Positions 25,622-34,774 of a stretch of 64,000 nt of DNA are shown here, piece after piece. Both the position numbers and the translations under genes were made by a program. The notes under the pieces were generated by a model. It saw only the letters and a program-made list of their open reading frames with translations, made no database searches and had not been told where the DNA came from. Source of the stretch: Flagellimonas alvinocaridis (GTDB lineage Bacteria > Bacteroidota > Bacteroidia > Flavobacteriales > Flavobacteriaceae); contig NZ_SNTZ01000011.1 of assembly GCF_004916895.1 (NCBI RefSeq), positions 22,896 to 86,895 on the forward strand, read 5' to 3'. Every line of letters starts with the position of its first letter. Position 1 is the first letter of the stretch.

Positions 25622-26521
25622 TTATATGGATTCCATTAATTGGGCAATGGAACCATACGTTTTTACGTTTTTGGGAAGATCGTCTTCCGATAGCTCCTGT
25701 ATCTGATGCCCCAGAACATGTAGCTTGGAGTCTGAGGGAAGTTTCATAATTTCTTTGAACCGATTGAAATAATCGGAGATTTCGTCTTTGGTGGGAGCCA
25801 CCGTAAAGTAGGAGATAAAATCTATCTTGTGATAATACTTTACCAAGTCCATCAAGCTCTCCAAAGGCATACTCTGGCCCAAGTAAATGGATTTGTAACC
25901 TTTGTTGATGATTTCGTAATTGACGTACAGCAACCCAAGTTCATGGATTTCATTTTCTGGGAGATAAAGTGCATAAACATGATCATCCCTTGAAACTTTC
26001 TCCATTTGAAGGGCCTCCGTGTTGCTATAAATTTTTAGTTTGATGAGATTGCTGATGAAATGTTCGTGTGCCGGACTAATGGTGTCTGTTTGCCAAAGTA
26101 GCCCCAATTCATTCAGGAATGGGATAAAGACTTCATTGAATGTGTCACTAAACGATTTTTCAGACAGCAAACTGTCATATGTTTTCAGAAAAAGGGTTTG
26201 ATCAAAATTGAGCATGGCCATTTTCAGGTGGTTCATTACATGGTCATTTTCCCTATCCCTGACCGTAATCTCCTTGACCAAATCCGGAATTTGGGATTCT
26301 TCCAGTTTTGCAATCTTTGAAATTTTGTATCCGTGATTGTATAACAGCGTTACATTCAACAGTTTCTGAAGACTTACAATGTTATAGGTTCTAATGTTGG
26401 TATCAGTACGTTCAGGCGTGAAGAGCTTATATCTTTTCTCCCAAATACGGATGGTATGGGCTTTAATTCCTGAAAGGTTTTCCATATCCCGAATACTGAA
26501 AGATTTCTTTACGTTGTTCAT
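25622..26521 (-). CDS. MerR family regulator with B12-binding domain (CarH/LitR-like)
   Basis: A 299-residue transcription factor heading the crt operon. Residues about 5-75 are a MerR winged helix (FSIRDMENLSGIKAHTIRIWEKRY). The middle carries W-x9-E-H (LWQTDTISPAHEHF), the CarH adenosylcobalamin contact motif, and the next domain has EIHELG, close to the cobalamin-ligating DxHxxG motif, within a Rossmann-like region. In studied CarH proteins, light breaks the B12 bond and releases carotenogenesis genes. The residue after the motif tryptophan is Gln, whereas Thermus CarH has the histidine that forms the light-state bis-His adduct. B12 binding and light sensing are inference. Confidence 0.85.
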   Translation of the reverse strand: MNNVKKSFSIRDMENLSGIKAHTIRIWEKRYKLFTPERTDTNIRTYNIVSLQKLLNVTLLYNHGYKISKIAKLEESQIPDLVKEITVRDRENDHVMNHLKMAMLNFDQTLFLKTYDSLLSEKSFSDTFNEVFIPFLNELGLLWQTDTISPAHEHFISNLIKLKIYSNTEALQMEKVSRDDHVYALYLPENEIHELGLLYVNYEIINKGYKSIYLGQSMPLESLMDLVKYYHKIDFISYFTVAPTKDEISDYFNRFKEIMKLPSDSKLHVLGHQIQELSEDDLPKNVKTYGSIAQLMESI

Positions 26522-26542
26522 CTTTTAAGTAAAAACATTAAA

Positions 26543-26550
26543 CAAATTTA
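26543..26550 (-). promoter_or_regulatory. -7 element of the MerR-crt operon
   Basis: On the minus strand this reads TAAATTTG, an exact TAnnTTTG match, 21 bases before the MerR ATG. No TTG lies at the right distance, which fits a promoter needing an activator or one with altered spacing, as MerR-controlled promoters often have. Confidence 0.5.
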
Positions 26551-26570
26551 CAATTTTAACCGAATTGACC

Positions 26571-26634
26571 TATTTTTTACCCATAAAATTTAAGGAAGAA
26601 GTTTGAATGTTGATATAGTTTTGGGTAAAAAATA
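26571..26634. repeat. Perfect 13-bp inverted repeat upstream of the crt operon
   Basis: TATTTTTTACCCA at 26571-26583 and TGGGTAAAAAATA at 26622-26634 are exact reverse complements separated by 38 bases, in the space between the MerR promoter and the tRNA-Leu terminator. It is a candidate operator pair for the MerR-type regulator. Confidence 0.55.
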
Positions 26635-26652
26635 AATGAGAAAAGATGGGAT

Positions 26653-26679
26653 AAAAAAAACCGCAACATGGTTGCGGCT
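26653..26679 (-). terminator. Intrinsic terminator of tRNA-Leu
   Basis: CCGCAAC-ATG-GTTGCGG hairpin; on the minus strand it is followed by eight T residues, just past the tRNA 3' end. Confidence 0.85.
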
Positions 26680-26682
26680 TTG

Positions 26683-26766
26683 TGCCCACGACTGGAGTCG
26701 AACCAGCACGTCCTTACGAACACTACCCCCTCAAGGTAGCGTGTCTACCAATTCCACCACGTGGGC
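26683..26766 (-). tRNA. tRNA-Leu (anticodon GAG)
   Basis: Read on the minus strand, the 7-bp acceptor stem GCCCACG/CGTGGGC encloses a D arm, an anticodon stem CTACC/GGTAG with loop TTGAGGG (anticodon GAG), a long variable arm as in class II tRNAs, and a T arm with GGTTCGACTCC. The discriminator is A and CCA is not encoded. A -7 element (TATATTTG, complement at 26810-26817) lies upstream. The leader also holds an 8-bp hairpin, CAACGATT/AATCGTTG (26778-26802). Confidence 0.95.
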
Positions 26767-26879
26767 CGGCTTTTCAACAACGATTGTATTGGGTAATCGT
26801 TGAGGGGCACAAATATAATTCTTTTGTAAAAACCTCACCGCACCAAATTGCATTATCGTTTGGAAAATATACCTTAATG

Positions 26880-28205
26880 CTATAGGTCCAGATTTCCGGC
26901 GAGTTGTTTTAAGATGATTTCGGATACTTTGGCTTGAAATTTTGCATTACTGTGCCTTACTCTGGCATTGATGTAGTTTAATTGAGCCGTTCTAAATTCA
27001 ATTGTAGGAATAATACCGATTCGGTATTTCTCAACCGTGATGTCCAGGTTTTCCTTGGCAATGGTTTCATTTTTTTCCTCCAGTTCAATGAGGCTTATGT
27101 TGGTCAGGTAAGTTTGATAGGTGGTGCCCACCATGGCAATAAGGGATTGCTTTTGCTGTGCAATGGCAATTTCCGCATTTTCCACAGCCATTTTCCCCAA
27201 CTTTTCATTGCGATTTTGGTTAAACCCATCAAAAAGGTTCAAGGTGGCCCCAAAGCCATAGTTAAATCCTCTGGAATCTGAACTCGTGGTAAAGCCCAAA
27301 CTAGATTCGGTATGGCCAAAATTGTACCCTGTAGATACAAAAACGGAAGGGTACCGTGATGCTTTTATCTGTTTCAGTTGTAGTTCGCTAATCCTTTTAT
27401 TGATAATCTCTGCCTGCAATTGGGGATTCTCTACTGCCACCTTGTTTTCGAGCTCTTCAAGAATCAAGGCTTGATCTACAAAAATTTCAGGCGCTACCAC
27501 AAAATCCATTTTTAGGTCCCGAGCCAATTGCTCGTTCAATAGAATCTTGGTGTTTTTATATAGTTCTTGCTGGCGTTGCATTTGGGTCTGGTCGGTGTTC
27601 AGGTCCACTTGCGCATTGAGCACTTCCAATTTTGAGGCTTTCCCAATGGTAAAACGGTTTTGAGCCAGTTCCACTCGTTGTTCGGATATGATCAAGGTAC
27701 TGTCCAACGCAGACAATTGTTGTTGCTGCTGTACTAGATCGTAGTAAGTGACCAATACCTCGCCAACCTTGTTAAGAACAACTTGTTTTAATTCCGCTTC
27801 GCCTAACTTTTGATTTTCTTTGAGCTGTTCGTGATTGGCAAACATGCGAAACCCATCAAAGATGGTCCATTCCAATGCCACCCCATAATTTAGGTTTCTG
27901 TTCTTGGCATTATCAAGTTCCACCTCGGTACCATCGGAACGAACCTGGGACAAATTTTGTCGACTATTGTTGTCTGCAACGTTGGCATCGACCTTTGGAA
28001 GCATTCCTGCTTGTCCCGGACTCACCGAAAGTTCGTCCATCTTAAGATCGTTTCGGGCCATTTTTACCTGATAGTTGTTTTCCAAGGCAATCTTTACTGC
28101 TTCATCAACCGTCAGAAGCTCTTGGGCCGTTCCGAAGAAGCCAACACCCAACCCACATAAAAGGATATAAAATCTTAAATGAATCCCCATACTACGATGC
28201 TTCAA
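26880..28205 (-). CDS. TolC family outer-membrane efflux protein
   Basis: Outer-membrane channel of a tripartite efflux pump. The 441 residues have a signal peptide ending near GTAQ, the start LTVDEAVKIALENNYQV, and long alpha-helical coiled regions with two repeats (the second near ISELQLKQIKASRYPSVFVSTGYNFG). It is the last gene of the leftward adaptor-RND-TolC operon and its 5' end overlaps the RND gene stop by 14 bases. Drug, bile or metal substrates cannot be read from it. Confidence 0.92.
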   Translation of the reverse strand: MKHRSMGIHLRFYILLCGLGVGFFGTAQELLTVDEAVKIALENNYQVKMARNDLKMDELSVSPGQAGMLPKVDANVADNNSRQNLSQVRSDGTEVELDNAKNRNLNYGVALEWTIFDGFRMFANHEQLKENQKLGEAELKQVVLNKVGEVLVTYYDLVQQQQQLSALDSTLIISEQRVELAQNRFTIGKASKLEVLNAQVDLNTDQTQMQRQQELYKNTKILLNEQLARDLKMDFVVAPEIFVDQALILEELENKVAVENPQLQAEIINKRISELQLKQIKASRYPSVFVSTGYNFGHTESSLGFTTSSDSRGFNYGFGATLNLFDGFNQNRNEKLGKMAVENAEIAIAQQKQSLIAMVGTTYQTYLTNISLIELEEKNETIAKENLDITVEKYRIGIIPTIEFRTAQLNYINARVRHSNAKFQAKVSEIILKQLAGNLDL

Positions 28206-31200
28206 GGATTTTGAATTCTGGTCGGATTACTTTTTTCTTGGACCACATTAAATACAGGGCAGGGATTACAAATAGGGTAAGTACCAAAGAGAACATGGTT
28301 CCGCCAATGATCACAACTCCCATACCTGTTCTACTGGCCGATGCAGCACCAAGTGAAAGTGCAATAGGCAAGGCTCCTAGTGCAATGGTCAAGCTGGTCA
28401 TTAGAATGGGGCGCAAACGTGATTCCGAAGCCCTCATAATCGCTTGCATTTTAGTAAGTTCCTCATCTTCTTGTAGTTGATTGGCGAATTCTACAATGAG
28501 AATACCATTCTTTGTCACCAATCCAATAAGCATGATGGTTCCAATTTGACTGAAAATATTCCAGGTTTCCCCAAAAAGCCAAAGTGAGAACATGGCTCCC
28601 GCTACGGCCATGGGAACGGTAAGGATAATGATGAATGGGTCGATAAAACTTTCAAACTGTGCTGCCAAAATCAGGAAAATCAACAAAAATGCCAGACCAA
28701 AGGCAAAAATGGTGTTGGAACTACTTTCCACAAAGTCCCGGGACTCTCCACCAAGGTCGGTGGTGAACGTTTCATCCAAAACACGATCCTTAATGGCATT
28801 CATAGCGTCTATCCCATCCCCAATACTTTTGCCCGGGGCCAAACTGGCGGAGACGGTGGCAGACATGTATCTATTGTTGTGAAATAATTGGGGTGGGCTA
28901 CTGTGTTCTTCGGTGGTGACCAAATTGTCAAGCTGGATCAAAAGACCATCCTTGTTTTTCACAAAAATTGAGGTGAGGTCCATGGGTTCATCACGATCCA
29001 ATTTGTCAAATTGCCCTATAACTTGATACTGTTTCCCGTTCATCAAAAAATACCCAAATCGTTGGCCACTGAGCGATAATTGCAGCGTTTGGGCCACATC
29101 ACGGACCGATACCCCCAAGCTTTCTGCTTTTTCACGATCTATGGATACGTAGAGCTCGGGTTTGTCGAATTTTAGGTTGACATCGGAAAAAGAAAATGTA
29201 GGGTCCTTTTCCACTTCAGCCATGAACTCGGGTATCTTCTCTTCCAATTTTTCAAAGTTCTTTGCTTGAATGATGAACTGGATGGGAGGTCCCCCGCGAC
29301 GGTTTACTGAAATGGTTGGTCGTTCTGATGCGTTGGTTTTTCCACCTACAAAGGCCTTGGCCCATCTGCCTAGATCATCTGCAATTTCTTTTTGGGAACG
29401 TTCCCGCTCACTGGGGTCTACAAGGGCCACGTTTGCACGACCACTATTTACCGAGGATGTCCCAAACCCGGGAGAGGTGAGAACCAAACTCACTTTCTTT
29501 TCCGGAATGGAATCGTTTATGAGTTCTGTGATTCCGGTCATTAATTGATCCATATATTCATAGGAAGACCCCTCGGGTGCTGTTACGCTAAGCCTAACAA
29601 AGCTCCGGTCATCATATGGTGCGGTTTCTTTCTGCAATAGTGAATAGAACAGGACAATGAGTCCAATACAGCCAAACAAGATGGGAAAACTGAGCCACTT
29701 TCGTTTCATGAATTTACCCAATAGATCGGCGTAGGATTTGTTCATGGCCACAAAATATTTTTCTGTGACTTGATAGAAACGGGATCTACTTTGTTTTCCG
29801 GGTTTGGTCAAATAGGCGTTCAGCATAGGGGTAAGGGTCAAGGACACAAAGGCCGATACCATTACCGCTGCACCAAGGACTACACCAAATTCCCGGAAGA
29901 GGCGCCCTACGAATCCTTCCAAAAAGATTACAGGCAAAAACACTGCGGCCAAGGTTATGGATATGGAAATCACCGCAAAAAAGATTTCTTTGGATCCCTT
30001 TATTGCTGCTTCAATGGGATTCATCCCTTCTTCCACTTTTTTGTAGATGTTTTCAGTGACTACAATACCATCGTCCACCACAAGTCCTGTGGCCAGAACA
30101 ATGGCCAATAGGGTCAAAACATTAATGGAAAAACCGAACAACCACATAAAAAAGAAAGTGGCGATCAAGGAAACGGGAATATCCAACAAGGGTCGGAGTG
30201 CCATGGACCAGTTCCTAAAAAATAGATAGATGACCAGAATGACCAACACAATGGATATCAAAATGGTCTCGGCCACTTCGGTAACCGCTTTTTTTACGAA
30301 TACGGTATCATCAATGACCACATTTAGCTTAAAATCTGCAGGAAGGTCTTTTTTCAGTCTTTCGTATTCTTCATAAAAAGCATCTGCGATTTCAAGATAG
30401 TTGGTGCCGGGTTGTGGAACCACGGCGATGGCCACCATCGGTTGTCCCGAATCGCTCATTTTGGTCTCCATGTTCTCTCCTTCGAGACTTGCTTTTCCAA
30501 TATCCTTGAGTTGTACCAATTTTTCACTATCGGCCAAGATGATGATATTGTTGAATTCCTCTTCGGTATTGAGGTTCCCCAAAGTCTTTACGGTCAACTC
30601 TGTGTTTTTTCCGGTCAGTTTTCCGGACGGAAGCTCCAGATTTTGGGCCAATAGCGCACTTCTTACATCGGCTACGGTAAGTCCGTATGAAGCAAGCTTT
30701 AAGGGATCTATCCAAAGCCGCATGGCATACCTCCGTTGTCCCCAAATCTGTACACTACTTACTCCTGGGATGGTCTCTATGCGCTGGGCAAGAACGTTTT
30801 CGGCAAAATCGGAAAGTTCCAGAATATTTTTGTTATCGCTTTGCACGGTCATCGAAATGATACGCTGTGCATCGGCATCGGCCTTTGATACTACAGGGGG
30901 AGCGTCCAAATCATCAGGAAGGCTACGGACCGCCTGCGAAACTTTGTCCCGCACATCATTGGCGGCATCTTCCAGATTTTTGTCCAAATCAAATTCAATA
31001 CTGATGGAGCTGGAACCTTGTACACTGGAGGAGGTAATATTACGAATGCCATCAATGGAATTGATTGCCTTTTCCAAGGGTTCGGTAATCTGCGATTCAA
31101 TGATATCCGCATTGGCACCTGAATAACTGGTCCGTACCGAAACCATAGCGGGATCTATGGATGGGAATTCCCGAACCCCCAAAAATGTGTAGCCGATTAT

Positions 31201-31275
31201 CCCGAACAGAATGATGGAAATGTTCATCACAATGGTCAGAATGGGCCGTTTTATGCTTATGGTTGAAAGGTTCAT
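28192..31275 (-). CDS. RND efflux transporter permease (HAE1/AcrB type)
   Basis: Inner-membrane proton-driven pump of 1027 residues, a normal length. It begins MNLSTISIKRPILTIVMNISI and has twelve predicted helices with two large periplasmic loops. GLVVDDGIVVTENIYK in helix 4 holds the paired aspartates that move protons in hydrophobe/drug RND pumps; the second half has LIGLVTKNGILIVEFANQ and ILMTSLTIALGALPIAL. It overlaps the adaptor stop by 4 bases and the TolC start by 14, so the three genes form one unit. The heavy-metal RND subtype is not indicated. Confidence 0.95.
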   Translation of the reverse strand: MNLSTISIKRPILTIVMNISIILFGIIGYTFLGVREFPSIDPAMVSVRTSYSGANADIIESQITEPLEKAINSIDGIRNITSSSVQGSSSISIEFDLDKNLEDAANDVRDKVSQAVRSLPDDLDAPPVVSKADADAQRIISMTVQSDNKNILELSDFAENVLAQRIETIPGVSSVQIWGQRRYAMRLWIDPLKLASYGLTVADVRSALLAQNLELPSGKLTGKNTELTVKTLGNLNTEEEFNNIIILADSEKLVQLKDIGKASLEGENMETKMSDSGQPMVAIAVVPQPGTNYLEIADAFYEEYERLKKDLPADFKLNVVIDDTVFVKKAVTEVAETILISIVLVILVIYLFFRNWSMALRPLLDIPVSLIATFFFMWLFGFSINVLTLLAIVLATGLVVDDGIVVTENIYKKVEEGMNPIEAAIKGSKEIFFAVISISITLAAVFLPVIFLEGFVGRLFREFGVVLGAAVMVSAFVSLTLTPMLNAYLTKPGKQSRSRFYQVTEKYFVAMNKSYADLLGKFMKRKWLSFPILFGCIGLIVLFYSLLQKETAPYDDRSFVRLSVTAPEGSSYEYMDQLMTGITELINDSIPEKKVSLVLTSPGFGTSSVNSGRANVALVDPSERERSQKEIADDLGRWAKAFVGGKTNASERPTISVNRRGGPPIQFIIQAKNFEKLEEKIPEFMAEVEKDPTFSFSDVNLKFDKPELYVSIDREKAESLGVSVRDVAQTLQLSLSGQRFGYFLMNGKQYQVIGQFDKLDRDEPMDLTSIFVKNKDGLLIQLDNLVTTEEHSSPPQLFHNNRYMSATVSASLAPGKSIGDGIDAMNAIKDRVLDETFTTDLGGESRDFVESSSNTIFAFGLAFLLIFLILAAQFESFIDPFIIILTVPMAVAGAMFSLWLFGETWNIFSQIGTIMLIGLVTKNGILIVEFANQLQEDEELTKMQAIMRASESRLRPILMTSLTIALGALPIALSLGAASASRTGMGVVIIGGTMFSLVLTLFVIPALYLMWSKKKVIRPEFKILEAS

Positions 31276-32348
31276 TGTGCAGCAGTCAAGGGTTCAAAAT
31301 CTTCCAAAACAACTTCAACAGGGGCTCCGTCTTTGAGTGCCATTACCCCATAGGTCAACACAGTGTCGCCAGGATGTAAATTGGATAGGACCTGAACAGC
31401 TTTTCCGGTTCGGGAACCAGTTTCCACATCTATTTCCCTAGCTTTTCCATCTTTAAGTACAAAGATTTTTTTCCCATTTTGAACAGGAATCAAAGATTCT
31501 GAAGGGACTAACAGGGCATCATCCAAAGTCTGTAAAGGGAGACTTACGTTGGCATAGGCCCCTGGATAGAGTTTTTTGTCCCTATTGTCCATTTTAGCCC
31601 GCATCCTTAACGTTCTGGTGGCGATATCCACTTCAGGGTCAATGGCGTAAATGGTGGCGTTGTATTCTTCTTTGGAGTCCGATGTGGTAAAGGAAAGTAC
31701 AGTGCCCACCCGTACTTGGGAGGCATATTTTTCCGGAACTGAAAAAGTTATTTTCAACTCATCGGTATTCACCAATTTGGCAATGGCCGTGGAAGGCGTC
31801 ACATAAGTTCCCTTGGAAATGGCACGAAGACCTATGGTTCCTGAAAAAGGTGCGCGGACAGTAGTCTTGGACAATTGTGCGGCGATTAATTCAGACTCTG
31901 CATTGGCAGATTGAAAATCGGCGCTGGCAATATCGTATTCTTCTTGGCTTATGGCTTGCTTTTCCAGAAGTAACTTGGCTCTCCGTTCATTTTCGGATGC
32001 CAATTTTTTTGCGGTAAGGGCCTTGGACAACTGCGCTTGCAATTCAATATCGTTCACTTTGAACAAAATCTGACCTTGGGAGACCCGGCTTCCTTCTCTA
32101 AAATTGATGCTTTCGACCACTCCGGAGATTTCGCTGCGTAAATCGATCTGTTCATTGGCTTCCAAAGTACCGGAAATGGAAATATTGTCCTTGAAAGCCT
32201 TGGGTTTTAAAATCATTCCTTTTACGGTAGTGATTCCAGGGCCTGTTGGACCAGAAATTTTAACTTCGTTGTTGGACTTGATTCTGTAGGCAATAAGAGC
32301 GCCCAATCCGATAACCAACAAGGTGTAAAAAATATGTTTTGTTTTCAT
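31272..32348 (-). CDS. RND periplasmic adaptor (HlyD/MexE type)
   Basis: Membrane fusion protein linking the RND pump to TolC. Starting at ATG 32348 the product is 358 residues with an N-terminal anchor (MKTKHIFYTLLVIGLGALIAYRIK). A biotinyl/lipoyl-like half (ISGTLEANEQIDLRSEISGVVESINFREGSRV) leads into a coiled-coil hairpin (about 100-160), the second lipoyl half (APFSGTIGLRAISKGTYV) and beta-barrel domains. An upstream in-frame ATG at 32384 is less likely. It is the first gene of the efflux operon. Confidence 0.93.
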   Translation of the reverse strand: MKTKHIFYTLLVIGLGALIAYRIKSNNEVKISGPTGPGITTVKGMILKPKAFKDNISISGTLEANEQIDLRSEISGVVESINFREGSRVSQGQILFKVNDIELQAQLSKALTAKKLASENERRAKLLLEKQAISQEEYDIASADFQSANAESELIAAQLSKTTVRAPFSGTIGLRAISKGTYVTPSTAIAKLVNTDELKITFSVPEKYASQVRVGTVLSFTTSDSKEEYNATIYAIDPEVDIATRTLRMRAKMDNRDKKLYPGAYANVSLPLQTLDDALLVPSESLIPVQNGKKIFVLKDGKAREIDVETGSRTGKAVQVLSNLHPGDTVLTYGVMALKDGAPVEVVLEDFEPLTAAQ

Positions 32349-32707
32349 GAGTATTAATGAATAGCAAATACCACAAAAGCCCATAATTGGGCGTGCTCAA
32401 AGATAGCCCTTATGCCCTAATCTATAGGTTGGTGAAAAGATGAAATGTCATACTTTTCTGTAAACGTCCCAATACCGTGGGCCAACGACAATAACCCTCC
32501 CCTTAAATACCGAATTTAAGAATTTATAAGGATGGCTTGGTGTAGGTCGATAATCTCTCCATTTCTTTACAAACCCCTGTAGAATCTATGCTCCTTCGGA
32601 TTGTATCAAAAAATGCACAAATTGTTATTTTGCCCGAAAAAAAATGATTGCCCTAAAAAGTTTATAATTTTACTTGTTTTAGCAGATAATGTAACGGTGA
32701 ACCCAAA
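32349..32707. other. Divergent intergenic region, no gene seen
   Basis: About 360 bases between the leftward efflux operon and the rightward TonB receptor. I see no credible ORF, RNA motif or strong consensus promoter. It is A+T rich towards the receptor. Regulatory sites for both units must lie here but none stands out. Confidence 0.6.
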
Positions 32708-34771
32708 ATGAAAACCTCTCTTTTTTTAACTTTTTACGTTGTTTCCCTATCCTTGGTCTTTGGTCAGAATGCCCAACAAGATTCCTTGAACGCCTTGGAA
32801 GAAGTTGTGCTCATAGAACAAGGCATAGAAAAAAGGGCGGTGGGTATAACACCATCCAGCTCCATTGGATTGAAGGATATTGAAAAGTTTGGTCCGTTGG
32901 ATATCGCCACTTCAATGAACCAAATTTCTGGGGTGTATTTACTTTCCGGGGCACTGAACACGAACAGAATTACCATTAGGGGCGTTGGGGCGCGTACACC
33001 CTATGGAACCGATAAGCTTCGATTGTATTTTAACAACATCCCTGTGACCAACGGAACCGGTTTTTCTACCATAGAAGCATACGATCTTGAGAATGTGGGA
33101 GCGGTCGAAATCATAAAGGGGCCCAAGGGATCTTCCTTTGGGTCGAATCTGGGAGGAGCCATCATACTCAATACAAAGGCCCCTGAAGTAGGGAAAACGT
33201 TTTTAGTGAACTCCCTTACCGTAGGTTCATATGAAATGTTCAAGAACAATTTGGCCTTTAGGCATTCCGAAAAGAATTTTAACCTGAGTCTTAGCTATAA
33301 TCATTTGAAAACGGAGGGTTACAGGCAGAACAATCAATTTGAAAGGGATGGTCTTTTGCTTTCGTCTTCTGTGGTTTTGGGGAATAGGAGCAAGTTGGAT
33401 TTCTTACTTAATTATATTGATTATACCGCCGGAATCCCAAGCTCACTCAATCAAACTGATTTTGAACAGAATCCTACCAATGCGGACGGAAATTGGTTGG
33501 CAGCAGAAGGATTTGAGGCCAACAAATACACTTTGGCCGGGGTGACCCATACGTATGAGTTCAATTCGGTTTTAAGAAACAAGACGAGTATTTTTTATAC
33601 CTACTTGGACCATTATGAGCCTCGTCCATTCAACATTTTGGATGAATTTACCAACGGATTTGGTCTTAGGTCTGTTTTCGATGGAAAGTTTCTTATGGGC
33701 AATTTTACCCTCGGAACTGAAATTTACAAGGATGAATACCATTGGGGCACTTTTCAAAATTTGTTCAGGGACAATGAGGGCAATGGTAGTGTACAGGGGG
33801 ATAGATTGAGCAATAATATGGAGTTTAGAAGACAATTGAATCTTTTTGGCACTTTTGAATTTCTTTTGGAAAAGAACCTAACAGCCCAAATAGGGTTAAG
33901 TCTTAATAAGACGAAGTATGATTTTAGGGATTTGTTCAACGCTGGCGAGGCGAATACTTCTGCCCATCGTGATTTTGATGCAATCCTATTACCTAGCTTG
34001 GAACTTCAATACCGATTGAAAAATGGTATCCTATATGCCAATGTGAGCAGGGGATTCTCCAATCCCGGTTTGGAGGAGACATTAACTCCGGAAGGTGTTA
34101 TCAACCCGGACATTTCACAGGAAAAGGGTATAAACTACGAGTTTGGTGGACAATTTAGGTTGCTCAATGAAGCGCTGCAGCTTTCAGCCACAGCTTATAG
34201 AATGCGTATCAATGATCTTTTGGTGGCCCAACGGGTCGGAGAAGACCAATATATTGGAACCAACGCAGGGAAAACTCGTCATCAAGGTTTGGAAATGGAT
34301 GCCAGATATGCCATTTCGGTTTCCAATGCACTTTTATTGACCCCTTACTTGAGCTATACCTTGAGCGACCATAGTTTTGTGGATTTTGTTGACGATGATT
34401 CCAATTTCAGTGGAAACCCACTTACAGGTGTGCCAAAAAACAGAATCAGTTCTGGTTTAGATCTAGTACATGATAGCGGATTTGTTTTTAATCTTTCCCA
34501 TCAGTATGTAGATGATATACCTCTGACAGATGCCAATACAATTTCCAGTGAGTCCTATAATGTGATCAATGTTTCATCCAGATATAGCCTTGCCATGAAC
34601 AAGAACCTAAAGCTGGGATTCAATGCCGGGGTCAATAACGTATTCGATACCAATTATGCCGGATCTGTATTGATCAATGCAGTTGGGTTTGGTGGCAATC
34701 TGCCGCGATACTATTATCCTGCCAACGGTATAAATTATTACGGAAAAATTGGAGTTACCTACACCTTTTAA
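32708..34771 (+). CDS. TonB-dependent outer-membrane receptor
   Basis: A 687-residue active-uptake receptor with a signal peptide ending near VFGQ, a short TonB-box-like LEEVVLIEQ, a plug domain (about 45-165, with ITIRGVGARTPYG, VEIIKGPKGSSFGSNLGGAIILNTK) and a 22-strand barrel ending GKIGVTYTF, with a terminal phenylalanine for barrel assembly. It lacks the N-terminal carboxypeptidase-like domain of SusC proteins, so it is more like siderophore, heme or cofactor receptors. The ligand is unknown; no SusD or iron genes are nearby. Confidence 0.93.
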   Translation: MKTSLFLTFYVVSLSLVFGQNAQQDSLNALEEVVLIEQGIEKRAVGITPSSSIGLKDIEKFGPLDIATSMNQISGVYLLSGALNTNRITIRGVGARTPYGTDKLRLYFNNIPVTNGTGFSTIEAYDLENVGAVEIIKGPKGSSFGSNLGGAIILNTKAPEVGKTFLVNSLTVGSYEMFKNNLAFRHSEKNFNLSLSYNHLKTEGYRQNNQFERDGLLLSSSVVLGNRSKLDFLLNYIDYTAGIPSSLNQTDFEQNPTNADGNWLAAEGFEANKYTLAGVTHTYEFNSVLRNKTSIFYTYLDHYEPRPFNILDEFTNGFGLRSVFDGKFLMGNFTLGTEIYKDEYHWGTFQNLFRDNEGNGSVQGDRLSNNMEFRRQLNLFGTFEFLLEKNLTAQIGLSLNKTKYDFRDLFNAGEANTSAHRDFDAILLPSLELQYRLKNGILYANVSRGFSNPGLEETLTPEGVINPDISQEKGINYEFGGQFRLLNEALQLSATAYRMRINDLLVAQRVGEDQYIGTNAGKTRHQGLEMDARYAISVSNALLLTPYLSYTLSDHSFVDFVDDDSNFSGNPLTGVPKNRISSGLDLVHDSGFVFNLSHQYVDDIPLTDANTISSESYNVINVSSRYSLAMNKNLKLGFNAGVNNVFDTNYAGSVLINAVGFGGNLPRYYYPANGINYYGKIGVTYTF

Positions 34772-34774
34772 ACT

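Noticed and set aside
30401..31126. A 241-codon open frame on the plus strand opposite the RND permease.
   Set aside because: It is antisense to a full-length, well-conserved RND gene, has low-complexity serine-rich composition and no motif. It is a shadow frame.
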